Source: Streptomyces sp. Sge12
Lineage (GTDB): Bacteria > Actinomycetota > Actinomycetes > Streptomycetales > Streptomycetaceae
Reading direction: 5' to 3'
Length of the DNA stretch: 64,000 nucleotides
NCBI RefSeq assembly: GCF_002080455.1
Contig: NZ_CP020555.1
Span: forward strand, 4,483,501 to 4,547,500
Of the stretch, positions 43,792 to 50,167 are shown piece after piece; the stretch's first letter is position 1; every line of letters begins with the position of its first letter. Made by a program: the position numbers and the translations under genes. The notes under the pieces were generated by a model, which worked only from the letters and a program-made list of their open reading frames with translations, made no database searches and had not been told where the DNA came from.

Positions 43792-43927
43792 CGGCTATTT
43801 CGTCGTGGATGCGGGTCAGCGCACATGGATGCCGCAAAAGGCCGACAGTTTGCACCAATTGCTCCCGTATGTGCCCCTGTTTGTGGGCTCGGTCCGGCGC
43901 TGACCCGGATCCACGACGAAATAGCCG
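43792..43927. repeat. Central 30-bp-arm hairpin of the complex repeat
   Basis: Bases 43792-43821 and 43898-43927 are inverted repeats (29 of 30 matching; arm core GGCTATTTCGTCGTGGAT). They surround a 76-base, relatively AT-rich loop that contains a further GCACAT/ATGTGC pairing. A structured RNA or cruciform is possible. Confidence 0.7.
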
Positions 43928-43929
43928 AA

Positions 43930-44499
43930 GGATCGGCCGTCAGACCCTCCCAACGACCCGAGACGGTCGCCGGACGCGTGATCGAGGAGCGCCAGCGGGT
44001 CGTGGGCGGCTTATGCCCAGCCCCAGACGGTCGTCGGACGCTGAGACGTGAGGAGCGCCAACGGCCCGTGGGCGGCATATGCCCAGCCCAAGGCGGTCGT
44101 CGGACGCGTGACCGAGGAGCACCAACGGCCCCGTGGGCGGCCTATGTCCAGCCCAAGACGGTCGCCGGACGCTGAGGGGTGAGGAGCGCGTAGCGATTTG
44201 GCGCGCCCACCGACCCGGCAGGACGCTCAAGATGAGCCCGCCTCGGGGGCGTGCCCACGCCCGGCGTGCTCGCGGGTCTCTGACGTGCCCGTCCGTAAAG
44301 GCTGGGCCCGGCCCGTTCCTTTGGGGGTTTCCCGGCAGTCTTCGTATGTCCGGGGCGGGACGGTCGGTCAAGGGTTGAGCGCAGCGAAATCGCGAAGCGA
44401 CGCGAGGAACGAGCGCCCTTGAGGGGCCGGCCCGACACGGAGAGACGATGAGACTGACGGGAAACCCCCATACGCGTCTCTGACTACCGGCCCAGCAGG
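43930..44499 (-). repeat. Right arm of the 1.2-kb complex inverted repeat
   Basis: This is the reverse complement of the left arm. It contains about 3.5 tandem units of some 65 bp between 43981 and 44180 (GTGGGCGGC, then ATGCCCAGCCCA, then GGTCG(T/C)CGGACGC). The 147-bp palindromic block follows at 44323-44469, and the arm ends in CTACCGGCCCAGCAGG. No coding sequence is supported in it. Confidence 0.8.
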
Positions 44500-44685
44500 T
44501 GCCGCCCCTGAAGCCCCCGCCCTCGCATTTCGTCCCCGACCGTCCGGGCTCCGCCTCCCCGCCGCCCCTGAAGTCCCCGCTCCCGAAGAATGTTCGCCCC
44601 GGCCGATGAGTTTTCGTTCCCGCCGCGGTCATACCTTCAGAACGCGACGGCGCATCCCGCACCCGTCCCACGGAGGAGACGCATC

Positions 44686-44892
44686 ATGGCCGAGACAGTC
44701 AAGGGCCCCGCCAGCTACTTCCCCTTGATCGAGAAGAAGTACGGGCGTCCGATCGGGGAGTGGCAGGACCTCGTTCGGTCCTCGCCGCTGACCAAGCACA
44801 TGGAGCTCGTCTCCTGGCTCAAGACCGAGCACGGCCTCGGGCACGGTCACGCCAACGCGCTCGTCGCGCACACCCTCGCCGAGGGGAAGTAG
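44686..44892 (+). CDS. Small DUF4287-domain protein
   Basis: The 68-residue soluble protein has GPASYFPLIEKKYGRPIGEWQDLVRSS and HMELVSWLKTEHGLGHGHANALVAHTLAEGK, which is a complete DUF4287 unit. Function unknown. The ATG at 44686 has a very good GGAGGAG site 7 bases upstream. It converges with the thiolase gene, 9 bases apart. Confidence 0.88.
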   Translation: MAETVKGPASYFPLIEKKYGRPIGEWQDLVRSSPLTKHMELVSWLKTEHGLGHGHANALVAHTLAEGK

Positions 44893-44901
44893 GCCGCCCC
44901 C

Positions 44902-46095
44902 TCACCCCCGCCCCAGCAGGACCGTCCCCGACGAGCAGAACCAGCCGCCCGTGCCCGAGGCCACGGCGACCTCCGGGAGGCGGCCGCCGGGTTTGGTGAC
45001 CTGGCCCGGGCCCGCCTCGCCGCGGAGTTGGCGGACGGCCTCGACCAGGAGGAACAGGCCGCGCATGCCGGGGTGGCAGGCCGAGAGGCCGCCGCCGTCG
45101 GTGTTGACCGGGAGTTCCCCGTCGCGCAGCAGGCGGCCCTTCTCGACGAAGGCCCCGCCCTCGCCCTTCGCGCAGAAGCCGAGGTCCTCCAGGGTCACCA
45201 GGGTCATGTAGGTGAAGGCGTCGTAGATCTCCGCGAGGTCGACGTCCGCAGGGGTGAGGCCGGCCCGTTCGAAGGCGATGCGGCCCGAGACGGCCGCCGG
45301 GGACACCGTGAAGTCCTCCCATTCCGACATGGTGGTGTGGGAGACGGACGTGCCCGCGCCCAGGACCCAGACGGGGGCCTTCGCGGTGTCGGGTACGTAG
45401 TCCTCCGCGGCCAGGAGCACCGCGCAGCCGCCGTCCGAGCGGATGCAGCAGTGCAGCTTGGTGAAGGGGTCGGCGATCATGTCGCCGCCGAGGACGTCCT
45501 CGACGGTGATCGGGTCGCGGAACATCGCGTCCGGGTTCGTGGCGGCGTTCGCGCGGGCCTGTACGGCCACCGAGGCGAGCTGCTCGAGCGTCGTCCCGTA
45601 CTCGTGCATGTGCCGGCGGGCGGCCATGGCGTACTTGGAGATCAGCGTGTGGCCGTACGGGACCTCGAACTGCAGCGGTCCCCGTGCCCCGAAGGAGAGG
45701 TTCGAGGTCCGACGGCGCGCCTTGATGTCCGCCCGGGCCGTGGATCCGTAGACGAGGAGCACGGCGTTGGCGTGCCCGGCGGCGATGGCGTCGGCCGCGT
45801 GCGCGGCCATGACCTCCCAGGTCGAGCCGCCCACCGAGGTGGAGTCGACCCAGGTGGGGCGCAGGCCCAGGTACTCGGCGACCTCCACCGGTGCCAGCGT
45901 GCCGAGGCCGGCCGAGGCGAAGCCGTCGATGACGGAGCGGTCCAGGCCGGAGTCGGCCAGGGCGCGCCGGGCGGCCTGTGCGTGCAGGGCGTAGGGGGTG
46001 GGGCCGTCGACCCGGCCGCAGTCCGAGAGTGCGACGCCGACCACCGCGACCCTCCGGCGGGGGCGGGAGGTGGGTGCAGATGTGAGTCCAGGCAT
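44902..46095 (-). CDS. Lipid-transfer/SCP-x-type thiolase-fold enzyme
   Basis: The 397-residue thiolase-fold protein has RRVAVVGVALSDCGRV at the start, STSVGGSTWEVMAAHAADAI (about residues 85-104) where classical thiolases carry the nucleophilic Cys (here Ser/Gly), ADVDLAEIYDAFTYMTLVTLE (about 285-305) and GGGLSACHPGMRGLF (about 345-360), a thiolase-like Cys-His-Pro-Gly. Enzymes of this branch act as retro-aldolases or thiolases on CoA-linked steroid or polyketide side chains, usually with a DUF35 partner. It is divergent from the acyl-CoA dehydrogenase gene, with the operator 16 bases upstream of its start. Confidence 0.87.
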   Translation of the reverse strand: MPGLTSAPTSRPRRRVAVVGVALSDCGRVDGPTPYALHAQAARRALADSGLDRSVIDGFASAGLGTLAPVEVAEYLGLRPTWVDSTSVGGSTWEVMAAHAADAIAAGHANAVLLVYGSTARADIKARRRTSNLSFGARGPLQFEVPYGHTLISKYAMAARRHMHEYGTTLEQLASVAVQARANAATNPDAMFRDPITVEDVLGGDMIADPFTKLHCCIRSDGGCAVLLAAEDYVPDTAKAPVWVLGAGTSVSHTTMSEWEDFTVSPAAVSGRIAFERAGLTPADVDLAEIYDAFTYMTLVTLEDLGFCAKGEGGAFVEKGRLLRDGELPVNTDGGGLSACHPGMRGLFLLVEAVRQLRGEAGPGQVTKPGGRLPEVAVASGTGGWFCSSGTVLLGRG

Positions 46096-46110
46096 GAAGG
46101 GACGGTATAT

Positions 46111-46125
46111 CTGACGGCATGTCAG
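46111..46125. promoter_or_regulatory. Palindromic operator CTGACGGCATGTCAG
   Basis: A perfect dyad 16 bases upstream of the thiolase start. Its first ten bases are identical to the degenerate site at the TetR start codon. Confidence 0.78.
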
Positions 46126-46191
46126 ATGCTAGACCCCGCCGCGCAACCCGCTCCCGCCGCCCCCTGTGCATCTGCCTCCGCCGGGCCTAAC

Positions 46192-46206
46192 ATGACGGCC
46201 CGTCAG
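46192..46206. promoter_or_regulatory. Operator ATGACGGCCCGTCAG
   Basis: One half-site base is altered. It lies 48 bases upstream of the acyl-CoA dehydrogenase start on the plus-strand side of the same divergent region. Confidence 0.7.
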
Positions 46207-46253
46207 ATATCTCCCGGCCACCGCTGGGAGGTGCCCCCGGGAGGAGCCCGACG

Positions 46254-47615
46254 ATGGATGCCGCCTTCACCGCGGAGCAGGACGAGATACGCCGTACCCT
46301 GCGCGAGATCCTGGGCAAACGCTGCGGCCCCGACGAGGTCAAGGCCGCGGTCCGCACCACCGCCGGACACGACCGCGAGCTGTGGCAGCAGCTCGCCCGG
46401 CAGCTCGGGCTGCCGGGCATCGCCATCGCCGAGGAGTACGGCGGCGTCGGCTGCACCCCCGCCGACCTGGCCCTGGCCTGCGAGGAGACCGGCCGGGCGC
46501 TGTTGCCCTCGCCACTGCTGGCCACCGCCGCGCTGTGCGTGCCGCTGATCACCGCCCTCGGCTCCGCGGCCCAGCGCTCCGCGCTGCTGCCGCCGCTCGC
46601 GACGGGCGGGCTGACCGCCGCCCTCGCCGTCAGCGGCCCGGCTCTGGCCACCGCCCTCGCGCTGACCGGCGAGGACGCCTCCGGGCAGTGGGCCGGCGGC
46701 GGCCGCGCGGGCGGCGTGCAGGCCCGTGCCGACGCGGACGGGGGCGGCTGGCGGCTCTACGGGGAGGCCGCGCAGGTGCTCGACGGGCACAGCGCCGGGC
46801 TGCTGCTGGTCGCCGCGCACACCGGTGGCTTCGCGCGCAGCCGCACGCTGCTGTTCCTCGTACGGGAGGATGCGCCCGGCCTCGTACGGTCCCGGCAGGC
46901 GGTCCTGGACGAGACCCGGCCGCAGGCCGGGATCCAGCTCCGGCAGACACCCGCGGAGCTGCTCGGGGATGAGGCGGCCGATGTGCCGGCCGCCCTCGCC
47001 GCGACGGGGCGTACCGCCTCCGCCGTGCTGGCCGCCGAGGCGGTCGGGGCGGCGGGCCAGGCGCTCGCCCGTACGGTCGAGTACGTCCGTCAGCGTGAGC
47101 AGTTCGGCCGGGCGATCGGGTCCTTCCAGGCGGTCAAGCACCGGCTCGCCGATCTGTACGTCCAGGTGCAGGCGGCCCGCTCGGCGGCCTACTACGCCGC
47201 CTGGGACCCGGATCAGGGCGGCCTCGCGCTCGCCCAGGCCCTGGAGGCCCTCCGGGTGACCGCGGGCGAGGCGATCCAGCTGCACGGCGGCATCGGCTTC
47301 ACCTGGGAGCACGACGCGCACCTCTACTTCAAGCGGGCGGCCGCCGACGAGCTGCTGTTCGGCCCGGTCCACCGGCTGCGGGCGCACGCCGCCGACCGCG
47401 CGGGCCTGTTCACGGACCCGGCCGCGGCCGCCGCGCCGCCGGGACACCGCGCCCGGGCCGCCGAAGCGGATCCGACCGTGAACCCGGCGGATCCGGCGCA
47501 CGGCCCGTCGGATCCGGCGCAGGGCCCGGCCGCGGCATCCGCTCCCACCACGTCCACGTCCACGTCGACACCCCCGCCCCCGTTCCCGCCCGCACCCGAG
47601 AAGGTGGCCGTCTGA
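46254..47615 (+). CDS. Acyl-CoA dehydrogenase, REQFG-type, with low-complexity tail
   Basis: The 453-residue protein has an acyl-CoA dehydrogenase N-terminal helical domain (LPGIAIAEEYGGVGCTPADLALACEETGRAL). The middle domain is reduced, with no EPGAGSD motif. The C-terminal domain has YVRQREQFGRAIGSFQAVKHRLADLYVQ (about residues 280-307) and QLHGGIGFTWEHDAHLYFKRA. Like the 24574 product it should be the partner half of a heteromeric enzyme; the EPGAGSD-type proteins at 23402 and 32047 are candidates. About 65 residues after the domain are Pro/Ala/Thr-rich (TTSTSTSTPPPPFPPAP), unusual for this family. Coupled to the next gene (TGATG). Confidence 0.87.
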   Translation: MDAAFTAEQDEIRRTLREILGKRCGPDEVKAAVRTTAGHDRELWQQLARQLGLPGIAIAEEYGGVGCTPADLALACEETGRALLPSPLLATAALCVPLITALGSAAQRSALLPPLATGGLTAALAVSGPALATALALTGEDASGQWAGGGRAGGVQARADADGGGWRLYGEAAQVLDGHSAGLLLVAAHTGGFARSRTLLFLVREDAPGLVRSRQAVLDETRPQAGIQLRQTPAELLGDEAADVPAALAATGRTASAVLAAEAVGAAGQALARTVEYVRQREQFGRAIGSFQAVKHRLADLYVQVQAARSAAYYAAWDPDQGGLALAQALEALRVTAGEAIQLHGGIGFTWEHDAHLYFKRAAADELLFGPVHRLRAHAADRAGLFTDPAAAAAPPGHRARAAEADPTVNPADPAHGPSDPAQGPAAASAPTTSTSTSTPPPPFPPAPEKVAV

Positions 47616-48088
47616 TGGCTCCCGGCGTCAAGCTGATGCAGAAGGTCTCCTCGACCATGCTCTTCGCGAAGATCGCACCGCACTTCATCCCCGCCATGGA
47701 CAAGGCGGTGCACAGGCTGACCCGCGGCAGGGTCATCCTCAGCGCCCAGATGCTGCCGGGGGTGATCCTCACCGCCAAGGGCGCCAAGACCGGTGAGCCG
47801 CGCACGACCCCGCTCGCCTGCATGCCGGAGGACGGCGGCACGACGTGGATCCTGATCGGATCCAACTTCGGCCGCCCCGGGCACCCGGCATGGACCGGGA
47901 ACCTGCTCAAGCACCCGGACGCGGACGTGAGTTGGCAAGGCCGGGACATCCCCGTCCGGGCCCGGCTGCTGGCGGGTGAGGAACGCGCGGAGGCCTGGCA
48001 GGCGGTGCTGAGGTTCTGGCCGCCGTACGCGACGTACCAGGCGCGCATCGAGCGCGAGATCCGGCTGTTCCGCCTGGAGCGTCGCTGA
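47615..48088 (+). CDS. Deazaflavin (F420)-dependent nitroreductase-family protein
   Basis: The 157-residue split-barrel protein has LTAKGAKTGEPRTTPLACMPEDGG (about residues 52-75), WILIGSNFGRPGHPAWTGNLLKHPDADVSW (about 78-107) and EAWQAVLRFWPPYATYQAR. This is the Ddn family, which uses reduced coenzyme F420 to reduce ketones, enones or nitro groups; relatives act on steroid-like enones. It is the second gene of the acyl-CoA dehydrogenase operon. The membrane-binding N-terminal helix (VSSTMLFAKIAPHFIP) is present. Confidence 0.88.
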   Translation: MAPGVKLMQKVSSTMLFAKIAPHFIPAMDKAVHRLTRGRVILSAQMLPGVILTAKGAKTGEPRTTPLACMPEDGGTTWILIGSNFGRPGHPAWTGNLLKHPDADVSWQGRDIPVRARLLAGEERAEAWQAVLRFWPPYATYQARIEREIRLFRLERR

Positions 48089-48235
48089 TCGCAGGCGCGA
48101 TCCGCGTGCACGGAGCGGACGGCGTGAACGGCGTGGACGGAGTTGGCGGCCCGGTCGGCGTCGATGGCGTCGACGGCGAGGTCGGCGAGGTCGGCGAGGT
48201 CGGCGGGCCCCTGGAGGACGTCCGGGGGTCCGCCG

Positions 48236-48883
48236 CTACTTCGTCGGCTTCTTGCCCGTGATGCCGAGGTGGACGAGCAGCGCCAGGTTCGGCTTGAGCT
48301 CGGCCTGCTTGACGCCCCAGGTCTGGAAGCCCTTCTGGTGCGAGGCGACCGCGGCCAGCATCGCGACCAGCGAACCGGCCATCGCCGCGGGGCTGATGTC
48401 CTTGTCGACCTTGCCCTTGGCCTGGAGCTCCTTCATCGATTCCGTGAGGGAGTTGGTGACCGAGTTCAGGATCTTCATGCGGATCTTGTAGAAGCGCTTG
48501 TCGCCCTCGGCCGCGCCGAGGTCGACGACCCGCAGGATCGCGTCGTTGCGGCGCCAGAACTCCAGGAATCCCTCGACGAGTTCCTCGGCGGCGGCCCAAC
48601 CTGACTTGCCGACCCAGGTCCGACCCTCGACGAGCGACGTCAACTGCGCGCCCTCGGTGGCCATTTGTTCGGCGATCTCCAGGACGGCGCCCTCGACGTC
48701 CGGGAAGTACTGGTAGAAGGTCGCGGGGGAGGTACCGGCCTTGCGGGCGACGTCGATCACTTTGACGTCGCGGTACGGCGAGGAGCTGAGCATCTCGCTG
48801 AGGCAGTCGAGCAGCTTCTGCCGCGTCGCCTGGCCGCGCCGGCCGGCGACACGCCCGTCGACGGTGCGTACTTGTCCTGTCAT
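48236..48883 (-). CDS. TetR-family repressor, candidate regulator of the acyl-CoA regulon
   Basis: The 215-residue protein has an N-terminal TetR helix-turn-helix (about residues 18-64: TRQKLLDCLSEMLSSSPYRD, then KVIDVARKAGTSPATFYQYFPD) and an all-helical ligand domain ending HLGITGKKPTK. TetR relatives among CoA pathways release DNA on binding an acyl-CoA. A copy of the operator with one mismatch (48877-48891) spans its ATG, implying autoregulation. It lies downstream of, and convergent with, the last acyl-CoA dehydrogenase operon. It is the only TetR gene in the window. That it controls the dispersed operators is inference. Confidence 0.9.
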   Translation of the reverse strand: MTGQVRTVDGRVAGRRGQATRQKLLDCLSEMLSSSPYRDVKVIDVARKAGTSPATFYQYFPDVEGAVLEIAEQMATEGAQLTSLVEGRTWVGKSGWAAAEELVEGFLEFWRRNDAILRVVDLGAAEGDKRFYKIRMKILNSVTNSLTESMKELQAKGKVDKDISPAAMAGSLVAMLAAVASHQKGFQTWGVKQAELKPNLALLVHLGITGKKPTK

Positions 48884-48891
48884 GCCGTCAG
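48877..48891. promoter_or_regulatory. Degenerate operator over the TetR start codon
   Basis: CTGTCATGCCGTCAG differs from CTGAC-N5-GTCAG at one position. The ATG (minus strand, 48881-48883) lies within it, so binding would block initiation or early transcription. Confidence 0.6.
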
Positions 48892-49168
48892 CTTACCGAG
48901 GGGTGATCGGCGCGCTATTCGGCCGCCTGCAAATGGGGTTACGGGGTCCCTGGCCTGGGCTGAAGGCGATCCCGACCGATCATGGGGGCGCATTCAGGCC
49001 GGGAAACGGGCTCTGCGCGCCCCCATCCCCGCTCCGGGCGTGTCGCCCGGTTCCGCAAGGTTTCCCCCGAATAGTCTTATCAACAGGCTGTGGACAAGTT
49101 TTCGGGCAGATCATGGCTGGGAGAGGTGGGAGGGTACACACCCCCGCACAACGGAAGGAAACGGGCCC

Positions 49169-49975
49169 ATGGCCGCATTCGTGGAAGGCGCACCCTGCTG
49201 GGTGGACGCCTCGCTTCCGGACGTCGAGGCGGGCAAGCGGTTCTACGGTGAGCTCTTCGGGTGGACCTTCGCCGGCAGTGCGGGCGCCGAGTACGGCCAC
49301 TACACCCAGGCCTACAGCCGCGGCCGCAACGTCGCCGCCCTCGCCCCCAAGCCCGACGGCCGCATGCCCACCGTCTGGGGGATCTACCTCTACACCAACG
49401 ACGCCTACGCCTGCGCGCAGCGCATCCGCGCCGCCGGCGGCCAGATGGTCATGGACCCGATGCCGGTCGGCCCGTACGGCACCGCCGCGATGGCCGCAGA
49501 CCCCGGCGGAGCCGTCTTCGGCCTGTGGCAGCCCGGCACCCACCACGGTTTCGAGGCCCAGCAGGAGCCGTACACGTACTGCTGGAGCGAGGTCTACACG
49601 CGGGCCCGCGACGCCGTCGACGTCTTCTACGCCAAGGTCTTCGGCTACGTCCCGCAGGACCAGGACGACGCCGGCGTCGAGTACCGCATCTGGTCCCCGC
49701 CCGGGGCGGCGCCCGGCACGGACACCGCCGTCCTGGGCCGGAGCCTGATCACCGACGCCTTCCCCGAGATCATGCCCGCGCACTTCCTCGCGTACTTCGC
49801 CGTACCGGACTGCGACCAGTCGGTCATCACCGTGCAGCGGCTCGGCGGCCGGGTCACCGCCGACCCCTTCGACACCCCCTACGGGCGGATCGCGGTCGTC
49901 GCCGACAATCAGGGGGCGGTCTTCGGACTGCTCTCGGAGCCCCGCACGGAGCCCCGCACGGAGCCCGGCGCGTAG
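49169..49975 (+). CDS. Two-module VOC-family protein
   Basis: The 268-residue protein has tandem glyoxalase-fold modules (about residues 6-125 and 135-260): GAPCWVDASLPDVEAGKRFYGELFGWTF, AADPGGAVFGLWQPGTHHGF, then YCWSEVYTRARDAVDVFYAKVFGYV and VVADNQGAVFGLLSEP. It is similar to the 35398-36183 product. Relatives are annotated as hydroxylases in Streptomyces without proven reaction. The ATG at 49169 follows GGAAGGAA. The C-terminus carries a SEPRTEPRTEPGA micro-repeat. It lies immediately upstream of afsK. Confidence 0.87.
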   Translation: MAAFVEGAPCWVDASLPDVEAGKRFYGELFGWTFAGSAGAEYGHYTQAYSRGRNVAALAPKPDGRMPTVWGIYLYTNDAYACAQRIRAAGGQMVMDPMPVGPYGTAAMAADPGGAVFGLWQPGTHHGFEAQQEPYTYCWSEVYTRARDAVDVFYAKVFGYVPQDQDDAGVEYRIWSPPGAAPGTDTAVLGRSLITDAFPEIMPAHFLAYFAVPDCDQSVITVQRLGGRVTADPFDTPYGRIAVVADNQGAVFGLLSEPRTEPRTEPGA

Positions 49976-50167
49976 GTCGCCCGGACGGATCGCCGGGCAG
50001 ATCACACCGCGCTGCTCGACGTGCCGGGGCCGGACCGGGTCCGGGCCTGACAGAATCGGGGTTGCTCGACCCGGGCGGCGCCCGGGGTGAGACGCTGCAC
50101 GGGGCAGGGCCCCGTGCCGGTGGAAGCGGGCCCGGTGAGTGGCCCGTACGGGGAGGTGTGGAGGCGA

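Noticed and set aside
43783..44175. Open frame through the inverted repeat giving VGGLCPA/AYAQPKTVVGR-like peptide repeats
   Set aside because: The peptide repeats only reflect the tandem DNA units; both strands are open, there is no ribosome-binding site, and the frame would be interrupted in the 19-kb copy.
43981..44180. Regular units of about 65 bp that might suggest a CRISPR array
   Set aside because: The units are contiguous tandem repeats without unique spacers, and no cas genes are present.
48120..48235. Tandem GAGGTCGGC units between the nitroreductase and TetR genes
   Set aside because: Short low-complexity repeat between convergent genes; no sign of function beyond the spacer.
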